Positions 18,774-27,751 are shown, counted from the stretch's first letter. The stretch is DNA of 64,000 nucleotides from Konateibacter massiliensis (GCF_900184995.1 NZ_LT860099.1:2013931-2077930), one strand, 5' to 3'. Notes: a model not told the origin generated them from the sequence alone. Made by a program: numbers and translations.

Positions 18774-18777
18774 AAAA

Positions 18778-18815
18778 CATTTCCCCTTCCATGGTAACAT
18801 AGAAGGGGAAACATT
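18778..18815 (-). terminator. hairpin after SBP copy 2 (partial terminator)
   Basis: TTTCCCCTTC/GAAGGGGAAA is a 10-bp stem with a 12-base loop, followed on the minus strand by ATGTTTTAACC. It sits between the solute-binding gene and GH105, a common place for attenuation that keeps binding-protein mRNA in excess. Confidence 0.55.
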
Positions 18816-18848
18816 AAAATGTTTTATCTTATACTAAATTAATTTAGA

Positions 18849-20513
18849 TTAGTTGTAGTTTCCTGCTGCGATAGCTTCTGTCTTCTCATCAAGAATCTCC
18901 TGATATCCTGCTGCTAAGTAGTCTTCGCAAGCCTGCTTGTAAGTAGCTTCAAAGTCTGCCTCTGATGCCATAACGCATTTTACATAAAGCTCTTTCCATA
19001 AATCATTTAATGTTGTCTTGTACTCTGCAACACTTTCAACAACTACAGAATATAATGCATCTGGTGTCATATACTCTTTGTAATCATTGTAGTATTTGTA
19101 AGAATCTTCGATCAAGTACTCGTATCCTTCCGGAGCCCAGTTAGCAAGATTTGCTTTGTAGTTAAGCTCATCTTTGTCGTACTGTGCACTTTCTGTTACT
19201 AAAGCCCAATAATCTTTGTTGTTGTTCTGTGATAATGCTGATTCACCTGTGAAATCTGCATTCTTAACTGCTAATCCGTCAGCATCTAAAGTATAGTTAT
19301 CACCTTCAACACCATTCTGTAAGAAGAATAAGTTGTCTGGCTGGCTCATCCACTCTAAGTACATCCAAATAGCTGCTCTTTCTTCATCAGAAGTTGTTGA
19401 GTTAATTCCCATGATAAAACCGAATGGCCAGTAAGCTCTTGTCTGAGGCATTGTTCCTTCTGGACTTCCTGCTGCTGTATCTAAAGCTGCTAATTTAGCA
19501 TTTGGATCATTTGCTAATAAACTGCTGATAACATCAGTTGAGCTTGACAAGTATAAAGAATAAATTCCTGAAGCACCTGATACGAAATCAGCCTTTGTAG
19601 AAGCATCATCTGTATTTAAGTAGAATTCTGGATCAATTAAACCATTGTTATACTGATAGTTTAAGTTCTTTAAGTAATCATAAGTTGGCTGCCATGTGAA
19701 TGCTGCTACAGAAAGGTCAGAGTAAAGAGCTCTGTCTTTCTCATCAATCGGCCATGTACGGAATGGATAGTCATAAGTAAAGTTGTTCTGAACTAAAGTT
19801 CCACCGCCGTTACCAAGTCCCGCGTCCTTCCAAGCTGTAAATACTGCATTTAATTCATCTAAGTTATGAGGCATTTCCATGTTAACTGCATCTAACCAGT
19901 CCTGGCGAATTAGCGTCACCCAGTTGTAAGCATCGCTTCTCTCGCCGAAGAAGAAAGTCGGTTTGTCTTCAACTGAACCATATTTTGCGATTGTCTCACC
20001 CATGTTTGCAAAATAGGTGGGTGCATAGTTTGCGATTTCGCCTAAGTCAAGTTCCTGCATAGCACCTTCGCTGTAGTATGCCAATGCCTGTGGCATGTCA
20101 TAGTGGAAGATGATGTCCGGTGCAGTACCTGCTGCTAACATCTGTGTATAATCTGTTACTTCTGTTGATCTACCAATTGCTACAAATTCAACTGTTACGT
20201 TGTATTTGTCACCGAATTCTTTCTGAATCCACTGTGTATAGTAGTTGTCTGTTACGTTCCATCCCTCGAATGCTCTGTCATAAACAGGAATCTGAATGGT
20301 TACGTTCTCCGGAAAGCCCTGCGAATAATCTGCATAGTCACTTGCTGCCTCTGTTGTGTCAGTTGCCTCTGTGCTATCTGTGCCTTCTGTGGTCTCTGTT
20401 GTTTCTGTTGTGTCTGCTGCTTTGTCTGTTTTGCTTCCGCAGCCTGCGAGTGAACCAACAATCATAGCTCCTGCTAATGAAAGGGCTGCAACTCTTTTAA
20501 AAGTCTTTCTCAT
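18849..20513 (-). CDS. extracellular solute-binding lipoprotein (sugar ABC transporter), copy 2
   Basis: Lipoprotein of 554 residues with signal MRKTFKRVAALSLAGAMIVGSLAGC (lipobox LAGC) and a Thr/Glu-rich linker (TTETTETTEGTDSTEATDTTEA). The rest is a LplA/YtcQ-type family 1 binding protein, very close to copy 1. The longest frame adds Met-Tyr in front, but GGAGG would then be only 3 bp away; ATG 20513, with 9 bp spacing, matches the start of copy 1. Codons are more uniform than in copy 1 (many GCT, GTT, AAC), hinting at higher expression. It follows the two permease genes in one operon and is the main candidate binding protein for them. Confidence 0.9.
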   Translation of the reverse strand: MRKTFKRVAALSLAGAMIVGSLAGCGSKTDKAADTTETTETTEGTDSTEATDTTEAASDYADYSQGFPENVTIQIPVYDRAFEGWNVTDNYYTQWIQKEFGDKYNVTVEFVAIGRSTEVTDYTQMLAAGTAPDIIFHYDMPQALAYYSEGAMQELDLGEIANYAPTYFANMGETIAKYGSVEDKPTFFFGERSDAYNWVTLIRQDWLDAVNMEMPHNLDELNAVFTAWKDAGLGNGGGTLVQNNFTYDYPFRTWPIDEKDRALYSDLSVAAFTWQPTYDYLKNLNYQYNNGLIDPEFYLNTDDASTKADFVSGASGIYSLYLSSSTDVISSLLANDPNAKLAALDTAAGSPEGTMPQTRAYWPFGFIMGINSTTSDEERAAIWMYLEWMSQPDNLFFLQNGVEGDNYTLDADGLAVKNADFTGESALSQNNNKDYWALVTESAQYDKDELNYKANLANWAPEGYEYLIEDSYKYYNDYKEYMTPDALYSVVVESVAEYKTTLNDLWKELYVKCVMASEADFEATYKQACEDYLAAGYQEILDEKTEAIAAGNYN

Positions 20514-20582
20514 ATACATTTACCTCCTTAAATTGTATACCTTTTTTTATAGGAATAGGCTTTGCCTAAATCACTATCTAAA

Positions 20583-21506
20583 TTAACCCTTTACTGCACC
20601 AATCATAGTTCCTTGTACAAAGTACTTCTGAACAAACGGATAAACACATATAATCGGGATAGTTGCGAACATAATACAGGAAGCCTTTAATACCTCCGGA
20701 TTTGTAAGCTGTGCGGAGCCTTCCACTGCCGCCTGAAAACTCTCCGTGGCCGCAACTACCAAATAGTAAAGCTTTAACTGAAGCGGTCTCAAATCGGTTC
20801 TCTGCTTAATATAGAACAATGCATCCTGATAAGCATTCCATCTGCCTACTGCATAGAACAAGGATAATGTTGCGATAATAGGCTTTGACAACGGTAATAC
20901 GATACTCCACAAAATGCGGATCTGTCCTGCGCCGTCCAAATGTGCCGCTTCAATCAAGCTGTCTGATATGGAGCTTTGCAGTGAAGTTTTCATAATCAAC
21001 AGGTTATATGGACTGAACGCAAGCGGTAAAATCATAGCTGCCCAACTGTCCAACAGCCCTAGCTGGTTCATCAGTAAGTATTCTGGAATGATACCACCCG
21101 CAAAATACATCGTAAACATGAAGAGAAATGTCAATACTGTTCTTCCCTTTAAATCTCTTCTGGAAAGAGGATAAGCTGCACATATCGTAATAATCATACC
21201 AAGTATTGTGAACAATACCGTTACTATGACTGATACATAAAGGGAACGAATAATACTTGCATCCGCAAAAATTTTCTTATAAGCAGAAAATGTAATTCCC
21301 TTTGGCAGTAAAACAATTTTATTTGCAATAACATATGCTTCGCTACTGATTGACTTTGATGCTACATGTATAAACGGCAGCACGCAGGTTAACGAAACAA
21401 TCAATATAAATGCATATATAAGAATATCAATTCCTAAATTCTTAACTCGTGCCTGTGTCCAGGCTTTTTTCTTTTTTGGTAACATTACATTTGATGCTGA
21501 ATCCAT
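20583..21506 (-). CDS. sugar ABC transporter permease (LplC/YtcP type)
   Basis: Inner-membrane component of 307 residues with six hydrophobic segments (first at about 28-50). The ABC-contacting EAA loop is EAAHLDGAGQIRILWSIVLPLSKPIIATL near residue 200. The C-terminus FVQKYFVQGTMIGAVKG is the standard end of CUT1-family second permeases. It would pair with the permease at 21522-22493 (15 bp upstream). No ATPase gene is in the operon, so a shared MsmX-type ATPase from elsewhere is expected (inference from the family). In Bacillus the YtcP/YteP pair with YtcQ imports rhamnogalacturonan oligosaccharides. Confidence 0.9.
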   Translation of the reverse strand: MDSASNVMLPKKKKAWTQARVKNLGIDILIYAFILIVSLTCVLPFIHVASKSISSEAYVIANKIVLLPKGITFSAYKKIFADASIIRSLYVSVIVTVLFTILGMIITICAAYPLSRRDLKGRTVLTFLFMFTMYFAGGIIPEYLLMNQLGLLDSWAAMILPLAFSPYNLLIMKTSLQSSISDSLIEAAHLDGAGQIRILWSIVLPLSKPIIATLSLFYAVGRWNAYQDALFYIKQRTDLRPLQLKLYYLVVAATESFQAAVEGSAQLTNPEVLKASCIMFATIPIICVYPFVQKYFVQGTMIGAVKG

Positions 21507-21521
21507 TCTAAAGCCTCCTTC

Positions 21522-22493
21522 TTATAGTAAGCCTTCTTCGCCGAGTCTCTTTGCAACCCAGTCAGCGGCCAATACTAATACTAATCCCACTATGGATTGG
21601 AATAAACCAATCGCAGTAGCTTCACTAAACTTACCGCTTGAAATACCAAGCTTATATACTAAGACCGGAATGGTCGTGGTAAATTCAGTTGTTGCAACGT
21701 TCATCAAGGCATATACACTTTCGAATGAACCACCCATAATCTTACCAAGGTTCATAATTAATAATGTAACGATAGTTCCTTTGATACAAGGCAATGTAAC
21801 ATTCATACATTTTGCCCATCTTCCTGCACCGTCCACGGTTGCTGCTTCATATAATTCTGTATCAACCGAGGTGATAGCGGCAAGATAAATAATTGTTCCC
21901 CATCCCATACTCTGCCATACGTTGATTGCTACATAAGTGATGAGCCAGTTTGTATCCTCCTGCAAAAACGGAATTCTTACTCCGCCGTTTGCTGCTATCA
22001 GGTTATTCACAATACCGCTTGCCTGACCAAAAATCTGGTATGCAATTGCACCGATAATAACGAAAGATAAAAAGTGTGGTAAATAAAGTAATGTCTGTGT
22101 TATTTTTTTGAAGTATTTGTTTTTAATTTCATTTAATAGTAACGCCAATATGATAGGCATCGGGAAACCAAATACTAATGTCAATCCGTTTAATAATAAT
22201 GTATTTCTTACGGATTTTCCGAAATCCCTCATTGCAAAGACTTTTTCGAATACCTTCATTCCTACCCATTCGCTTCCTGCGAACCCTTTCAGAATTTTGT
22301 AGTCTTTAAATGCAATTACTAAGCCAACCATTGAACCATATTTAAAAATCAAAGCAAACGCTAGCGGAATCAATAATAGTAAGTACAGTTGCCAATCCTT
22401 TTTTAAATAGAATAAAGGACCGTGCTTCTTAGGACCAATCGGTGAAACTGTTTGTATATTGTTTTCACCTTTCACTGCTTTGGCAGATTTCAT
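21522..22493 (-). CDS. sugar ABC transporter permease (LplB/YteP type)
   Basis: Inner-membrane component of 323 residues. The opening KKHGPLFYLKKDWQLYLLLLIPLAFALIFKYGSMVGLVIAFKDY is typical of LplB/YteP. The EAA loop is EAATVDGAGRWAKCMNVTLPCIKGTIVTLLIMNLGKIM near residue 215. It is the first gene of the operon permease-permease-SBP-GH105. Its promoter is at 22555-22583, with a direct repeat just upstream of the -35. GGAGG lies 8 bp before the ATG. Confidence 0.9.
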   Translation of the reverse strand: MKSAKAVKGENNIQTVSPIGPKKHGPLFYLKKDWQLYLLLLIPLAFALIFKYGSMVGLVIAFKDYKILKGFAGSEWVGMKVFEKVFAMRDFGKSVRNTLLLNGLTLVFGFPMPIILALLLNEIKNKYFKKITQTLLYLPHFLSFVIIGAIAYQIFGQASGIVNNLIAANGGVRIPFLQEDTNWLITYVAINVWQSMGWGTIIYLAAITSVDTELYEAATVDGAGRWAKCMNVTLPCIKGTIVTLLIMNLGKIMGGSFESVYALMNVATTEFTTTIPVLVYKLGISSGKFSEATAIGLFQSIVGLVLVLAADWVAKRLGEEGLL

Positions 22494-22554
22494 AACATAT
22501 TCCTCCTATTTAATTTTCAATTTGTGTATTCGTTCACACTTTGAACATAGTCCC

Positions 22555-22583
22555 ACTATACTGGTTTCCAAAAGCTTTGTAAA
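22555..22583 (-). promoter_or_regulatory. promoter of the oligosaccharide ABC operon
   Basis: Minus-strand TTTACA (22583-22578), 17-bp spacer, TATAGT (22560-22555), about 60 bp before the first permease gene. Confidence 0.7.
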
Positions 22584-22586
22584 TAA

Positions 22587-22618
22587 TCATTTTTGATACA
22601 CTGCATCATTTTTGACAC
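22587..22618 (-). promoter_or_regulatory. direct repeat, likely AraC-type activator site
   Basis: On the minus strand GTGTCAAAAATGA and GTATCAAAAATGA (12 of 13 identical) start 19 bp apart. The proximal copy ends 4 bp before the -35. Tandem direct repeats abutting the -35 are the usual layout of AraC-type activator sites; the AraC sensor encoded next door is the natural candidate. Confidence 0.6.
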
Positions 22619-22736
22619 ACGAAAATCCCTTGATTTTAGCGGGTTTTCTATTTGTTAACTTTTTAACGAGTCTGATTTTTCACTCATTTTTATCCTATTT
22701 TTTCCGTTTTTATTATCAAAACTGATAGATGAAATC

Positions 22737-22789
22737 AAAAAAAGTGCCCATATAATTTATATTTTTTTACAAATCATATGGACACTTTT
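22737..22789 (-). terminator. intrinsic terminator after the AraC sensor gene
   Basis: The AAAAGTGYCCATAT stem (22740-22753 with 22776-22789; one G-U pair) is followed on the minus strand by seven T residues. It lies 16 bp past the stop codon at 22805. The rest of the 311-bp gap to the permease gene holds the promoter and direct repeat. Confidence 0.75.
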
Positions 22790-22804
22790 ACAGTAACTGG
22801 AAGT

Positions 22805-25123
22805 CTATTGGTTGTTCTTATAATCACTTGGGGAAATGCCTTCATATTTCTTAAAAAACCGATTTACACTTTGTACGTTTCGATAACCTACTTCTATGGC
22901 TATCTGGGAGATATTCATATCCGAGTGAAGCAATAAACGCTTTACTTCCTCAATTCGAAGAATATTGACGTTGTCCATCAAACTTCTTCCGGTCTCTTCC
23001 CTCACAAGCTTTCTAAGATAAGAATAGCTGATACCTATTTTCTCCGCCAAATCCTCAAAAACAATATCTTCCTTATAGTGCTCATTGATATATTTGATAA
23101 TCTGTTCCCAGTATTTGGTCTCGCTCTGTTCATCACTCTGCGTCGAATTCTCAATGATAGTCCGGTAAAGTATGGTTAAATACTCACCGATTTCCTCCAA
23201 TGTATCAAATTCCGCGATGTTAGAGTAGATATTGCTATTATGCCCCATTAATATACTTGTATTCATATTATGTTCCGCCATATATTTTATCGTTGCTCCT
23301 GCAAGCTGGTTAAATATGAACACAATATTATCACTCGACATATTCGGGATGTTTCTTATTTCATCAATAATTACCTTTATCTCTGCTTCAATGCTCGTAA
23401 TATCACCGCTGTTCAGGTAATTCAGTATCTTTTTCTCACTATTATAAGAATAATGATACTTTTTGTTCTCGTTGCTCTTGGATTTGTAGAAAATAATACT
23501 GTTTCTGCCTTCCACCAGTCTGTTTTTCACAGCCTCGGACGCCTCACTCGTACAGTCCTTAATCCCCTCGTAATCATTATGAACCGCGCTGACACCAATG
23601 GTAAGCGTTCCGCCCATAACCTGTGCCGCTTCATTTTTGATAATCGAAAGAACATTACCGACCGTTCGCGGTGTCTTACTGTTGTCATATTCCTTCATAT
23701 TGATAATAATACCCAGCATTCCGCCGATATACCGGATACAGCTGACACAGTATCCCTCCGGAAACGCCTGCTCTATTTTCTCAAAAAGAACATAACGGTG
23801 ATAACTTCTGATATCATGGTTGGTGTCGTGGAGATAGGACTTCATATTATCCGCAGAAGCAAGCGCCACCATATAATGGTTGTACGGAAACATCTTCTTA
23901 ATCTCTTCCATTTCCGCTTCACTTGTCACCTCACCTATCATCAGATTGTGAAGTGCCAGATTTTTTGTCTCTTCCTCCCTCGCTCTTAGCAGCTTATGCA
24001 AATCCTCCTCCTGCTTTTGAATCTGAGAGAAGGTATTTGCGATAAATGCCAAATCGCTTCGGCTTTCGCCATAAGCGCTGCCCTCGCGGCTTCTCAATTC
24101 CTTGACCAACTGACGCATAGGCTTTGAAAACTTAGTCGCCACAAAAATAGCAAGCAGCGTTCCCAGGACAATAATGATAATGGTGAGCAGCGTATATCGC
24201 GTTCTCATCTCATTCGATTTTTCCATAAGCTTGTCAAGCGGATACTTGGCAACATAGGTCCAGTCATTAAATGAAGTTCTGTAATAGGTGTACAAAACCT
24301 TTTCCTTTTTGTCGCTCACATATTCAAAACCGGAATTTTTGCCGCTCTTTATCATGTTCTTGATATAATCATCATCACGCAGCTCTTGGAATAAGTTTTC
24401 CTTATTAATATCCGAAATAACAATTCCACTTTTATCAATGAGCATGCCTTCCATTTCTGTCCCGAAACGACTGGAATTCAAATACTTACATATTTCTGAC
24501 TCTGATACATTGATTACAATCGTTCCCTTTGTTGATGTAACCAGCTTACTTAGGCGAAACACATAAGAAATTACCTCTATGTCACTCTCTTCTCCCGTCT
24601 CTACCTCATTTACCGCTCTGGACGTTGAAACTCTCGGATACCACACACCGCTCGGACCCGCTATCTGCTTTGTCGCATCCGTAAGCCAATCGATACTTTC
24701 ATAGCTTTCCAGACGCACAACACCCTTATCCGTAGAAATGATGTAATCAGCATCGTCCAAATAAAAAAACGCTGAGCTGATTGCCCGATTATTATTCATA
24801 ATTTCGTCGAGGGCATCACAAATTTCAAATGCCTTTGAAATACTTTCATAGTTATTGTTTAACTCTGCATATGTGTTTGTATTTCTCAATGCATTAAAAG
24901 TACTCCCCTTCACAATCTGTAAAACATTCCTTACCGTACTGTTTAAAATCTCCTCAATCAAATCACTGTTAGCTTCCAGCTTCGCCATCGCCGAGGATGC
25001 GATCTCCTCCTCCGAATACTCCAGCATACTTTTACTGCTATAGTACGTGACAATACTCGTCGGTATAACCAGCAGCAAAACCAGCAGCACGATAAGTTCA
25101 AAAAGAAACGGTACCTTCTTCAT
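22805..25123 (-). CDS. membrane-bound AraC family regulator with extracytoplasmic sensor (YesS/YtdP-like)
   Basis: Protein of 772 residues. A transmembrane helix at about 8-28 is followed by an extracytoplasmic Cache-like sensor (about 35-300) and a second helix near 308-330 (YTLLTIIIIVLGTLLAIFVATKF). A cytoplasmic linker with a degenerate GGDEF-like fold comes next (GGTLTIGVSAVHNDYEGI), and then two AraC helix-turn-helices at about 670-770 (IVFEDLAEKIGISYSYLRKLVREETGRSLMDNVNILRIEEVKRLL; ISQIAIEVGYRNVQSVNRFFKKYEGISPSDYK). This is the layout of YesS/YtdP, regulators of rhamnogalacturonan genes in Bacillus. It lies directly upstream of the ABC operon and follows the HIT gene by 20 bp. Confidence 0.88.
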   Translation of the reverse strand: MKKVPFLFELIVLLVLLLVIPTSIVTYYSSKSMLEYSEEEIASSAMAKLEANSDLIEEILNSTVRNVLQIVKGSTFNALRNTNTYAELNNNYESISKAFEICDALDEIMNNNRAISSAFFYLDDADYIISTDKGVVRLESYESIDWLTDATKQIAGPSGVWYPRVSTSRAVNEVETGEESDIEVISYVFRLSKLVTSTKGTIVINVSESEICKYLNSSRFGTEMEGMLIDKSGIVISDINKENLFQELRDDDYIKNMIKSGKNSGFEYVSDKKEKVLYTYYRTSFNDWTYVAKYPLDKLMEKSNEMRTRYTLLTIIIIVLGTLLAIFVATKFSKPMRQLVKELRSREGSAYGESRSDLAFIANTFSQIQKQEEDLHKLLRAREEETKNLALHNLMIGEVTSEAEMEEIKKMFPYNHYMVALASADNMKSYLHDTNHDIRSYHRYVLFEKIEQAFPEGYCVSCIRYIGGMLGIIINMKEYDNSKTPRTVGNVLSIIKNEAAQVMGGTLTIGVSAVHNDYEGIKDCTSEASEAVKNRLVEGRNSIIFYKSKSNENKKYHYSYNSEKKILNYLNSGDITSIEAEIKVIIDEIRNIPNMSSDNIVFIFNQLAGATIKYMAEHNMNTSILMGHNSNIYSNIAEFDTLEEIGEYLTILYRTIIENSTQSDEQSETKYWEQIIKYINEHYKEDIVFEDLAEKIGISYSYLRKLVREETGRSLMDNVNILRIEEVKRLLLHSDMNISQIAIEVGYRNVQSVNRFFKKYEGISPSDYKNNQ

Positions 25124-25143
25124 AGTTTCCTCCGCATATTACT

Positions 25144-25572
25144 TTAAATGGTTTCTAAGCTCTCCTTCACTTTTTCCGCCAGCTCTTTGTATTCTGCCTC
25201 TGTTAAAAACGTCTTCTGCGGATTCATCTGGAAGGTTCCGCCCCACTCGTCACCATCCTTGTACTTCGGTACAATATGCATGTGTAAATGGCAGCCTGTA
25301 TCGCCGTACATACCATAGTTTAGCTTGTCCGGAGAAAATGCTTTGTGTATTGCCTTTGCCGCTCTTGTCACGTCCGCCATAAACGCATTTCTCTCCTCTT
25401 CGGAAATATTCACAATCTCACTCACATGATCCTTGTAGGCAACAATGAAACGTCCTCTTTTACTCTGCTCCTTAAAAAGTATGAGACTGCTCACACTCAA
25501 CTCACAAACAAAGATACCAAACGCATCCAACAGTTCCCCTCTCATACAGTAAGCACAATTATTATCTTTCAT
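25144..25572 (-). CDS. HIT family nucleotide-binding protein
   Basis: Protein of 142 residues with the histidine triad HLHMHIVPK near residue 95 and an N-terminal Cys pair (NNCAYC), which in related HIT proteins joins a zinc site. HIT proteins hydrolyse or transfer nucleotidyl groups; the substrate is unknown. GGAGG precedes the ATG. It shares strand and close spacing with the AraC sensor gene and may be co-transcribed, although no functional link is evident. Confidence 0.85.
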   Translation of the reverse strand: MKDNNCAYCMRGELLDAFGIFVCELSVSSLILFKEQSKRGRFIVAYKDHVSEIVNISEEERNAFMADVTRAAKAIHKAFSPDKLNYGMYGDTGCHLHMHIVPKYKDGDEWGGTFQMNPQKTFLTEAEYKELAEKVKESLETI

Positions 25573-25701
25573 ATTATCCTCCTTCTGTGTACTTTCCCAC
25601 TTTTTGTATCAATTTGCTTAATACTGATACCGCTATAAGCTCATAATGGGTATTTTAGCACAAATTATTGTTATTCACAATGCGTTTGTCCCCTTTAACC
25701 A

Positions 25702-25731
25702 ATAATATTTTAATTTTTGTTAAAATATTAT
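25702..25731. promoter_or_regulatory. perfect AT-rich inverted repeat upstream of the CE12 gene
   Basis: ATAATATTTTAA and TTAAAATATTAT, 12-bp arms with a 6-base loop, lie in the 263-bp divergent gap between the HIT and CE12 genes. It could be an operator. On the plus strand it is followed by six T residues, but no plus-strand gene lies before it to terminate. Confidence 0.4.
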
Positions 25732-25835
25732 AGATTTTTTAGTAATTTAATGTTACGTTATTAGAAAAGGTTAAACGTGATTGCTCACTACCTTCACGCT
25801 TATGATTAAACTTCAACTTTAGAGGAGGCTATGAT

Positions 25836-27629
25836 ATGTTTCAAAAGATATTTCAGTTTGGAAACACACAGACAGCGGATGCCATCTCCGTTTACGCAAA
25901 CACCTTATATTCCTTCGAGAAAGGCTATGGCTTTTTGACGGAGGAAAACCGTTCTGAAAATGAGCTCCTTCAAATTCCGGAATTAAATGACGGATTTGAG
26001 ATATGGTATTGGTACATCGGACAGAAGCTGATACAGATTAAACAGGACGATACCGGCTGCTACCTCACCCACAGTGAAAAGCTCCCGCTCTCCTTCAAGG
26101 CTTCCGTTCCCGCCGCAGGCAACTACAAGCTCACTGTCACGATAACCGCAGGTGACAAGCCGCTTGATGATTTCATGGTTTTCACAGGACGCCGCCATCT
26201 GGCACTTCGTGACATAAATCTAAATCCTCACGAGAGCCACACCTTTGAGACGATTGTCAACGTATGCGGCTTCATTCCTCGCGGAAAAGAGATTCCTTAC
26301 ACAGACAATTCCATTTGCGTGACCATCCTTGGAAATGATGCGAGAATCTCTGCCCTTCAGATAGAGGAAATCGCTGTTCCTACTATATATATTGCGGGAG
26401 ATTCCACGTTGACCGACCAGACAGGAGGCTATCCGTATGTACCGGAAAATTCCTACTGCGGTTGGGGACAATTCCTCTCTTTTTTCCTGAACAACAAGGC
26501 TAGCGTTTCCAATCACGCACATTCCGGGCTTACAACCGAGAGCTTCCGAAGCGAGGGACACTATTCTATTATCGAGAAACACATACAGCCAAACGACTTT
26601 TTTCTTTTGCAGTTTGGACATAATGATCAGAAGCTGAGCCACTTGACCGCTCAAGGCGGATATCGCGAAAACGTGCTTGCCTATATCCGAGAGGTAAGGG
26701 AAAAGAAAGCATTTCCGGTTCTTGTCACACCACTTTGCAGAAATTCATGGAAGGGTTCTGACGGAACCTACCACGATTTACTAGAGGACTACGACAAGGT
26801 AATACGCCAAATAGGCGAGGAAGAGAATGTTCCTGTTATTGCACTTCATAAAAAGAGTTATGATTTTATCACTGAAATCGGACTGGAGGATGCAAAACGC
26901 TATTTCTTCCCCGGAGATTTCACCCACACAAACGACTTCGGCGGCTACAAGATGGCATCCTTTATCGCAGAGGGCTTTGGTGAGTTAGATGAATTGAAGG
27001 AGTTTTTAGGCTCCGAGAGAACCGACTGGATACCGCCGCAGAAAATCGAGCCTGCAAAACCGCCAAAGGGACTTGAGAATGTGAAAAATCCTTCTGTTGC
27101 TTCCTTTAAAGTTGAATTTACAGATATTGACGACTGCGGCAACAAGGATAAAATTGTGGAACTCACCTCCATCGGTGTCATTCCGAATACTGATACTTTA
27201 TTCCGCCCGACTGATGTTATTACCAGAGCAGAGGCACTTGGCATGGTTGTAAAAATTGCAAACTTCTTCCCGACCAACGTATACAATGATATGTTCAAGG
27301 ATGTTGTGGGTCATGAATGGTATGCCGGTACCGTGGAATGTGCATGGTCAAACGGAATGGTAGATAAAGCCCTTGTGGATGAGAACTTCTATCCGCAAAA
27401 AGAGGTTTCCTATGAGGAGATGGTTTCCTTCGTGATAAATGGCTATAAGAGCAGGAAAACACTGCCGGAAACAAAAGAAGCCAAAACCTTCCACTGTACA
27501 GAATGGGCAACCCCTTATTACAATGCCGCCGATGCAATCGGATTGCTGGACACCTCCGTTGCAAGCAGCCAACTGTTGACACGGCAGGAGGCAGGCAATA
27601 TTTTGTATGCCTTTAAGATGGCAATGTAG
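25836..27629 (+). CDS. rhamnogalacturonan acetylesterase-type SGNH hydrolase (CE12) with C-terminal SLH repeats
   Basis: Protein of 597 residues. Residues 1-180 look like a beta-sandwich. Residues about 183-385 are the SGNH esterase: AGDSTLTDQ (nucleophile Ser), FGHNDQKL (block III Asn) and PGDFTHTNDFG (Asp and His of the triad). This matches the CE12 rhamnogalacturonan acetylesterases that deacetylate pectin backbone. Residues about 430-597 contain about three S-layer homology repeats (FRPTDVITRAEALGMVV; MFKDVVGHEWYAGTVECAWSNGMV; LTRQEAGNILYAF). No signal peptide is visible (MFQKIFQFGNTQTADAIS), which conflicts with the usual cell-wall role of SLH domains. AGAGGAGG precedes the ATG. Confidence 0.85.
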   Translation: MFQKIFQFGNTQTADAISVYANTLYSFEKGYGFLTEENRSENELLQIPELNDGFEIWYWYIGQKLIQIKQDDTGCYLTHSEKLPLSFKASVPAAGNYKLTVTITAGDKPLDDFMVFTGRRHLALRDINLNPHESHTFETIVNVCGFIPRGKEIPYTDNSICVTILGNDARISALQIEEIAVPTIYIAGDSTLTDQTGGYPYVPENSYCGWGQFLSFFLNNKASVSNHAHSGLTTESFRSEGHYSIIEKHIQPNDFFLLQFGHNDQKLSHLTAQGGYRENVLAYIREVREKKAFPVLVTPLCRNSWKGSDGTYHDLLEDYDKVIRQIGEEENVPVIALHKKSYDFITEIGLEDAKRYFFPGDFTHTNDFGGYKMASFIAEGFGELDELKEFLGSERTDWIPPQKIEPAKPPKGLENVKNPSVASFKVEFTDIDDCGNKDKIVELTSIGVIPNTDTLFRPTDVITRAEALGMVVKIANFFPTNVYNDMFKDVVGHEWYAGTVECAWSNGMVDKALVDENFYPQKEVSYEEMVSFVINGYKSRKTLPETKEAKTFHCTEWATPYYNAADAIGLLDTSVASSQLLTRQEAGNILYAFKMAM

Positions 27630-27679
27630 GCTTGAAATACTTATCCCTTTTGGATATTTTATGTAACCTTATATGAAAA

Positions 27680-27745
27680 AAGTGTGAGCTTAGCTCACAC
27701 TTCGCAGCCAAGTCTTTCACTCATGAAGGGCTTGGCTGCTTTCTT
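27680..27745. terminator. two hairpins between CE12 and GH95
   Basis: First a perfect 11-bp palindrome (27680-27702, core GTGTGAGCTTAGCTCACAC). Then GCAGCCAAG/CTTGGCTGC (27704-27739) with an inner CTTTCA/TGAAGG pairing, followed by TTTCTT. They lie between convergent genes and probably end both transcripts. Confidence 0.55.
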
Positions 27746-27751
27746 ATCTAT

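Noticed and set aside
13568-20513. Assembly duplication of the binding-protein gene
   Set aside because: The two copies differ at many bases, in signal peptide, linker and codon use, so they are true paralogues.
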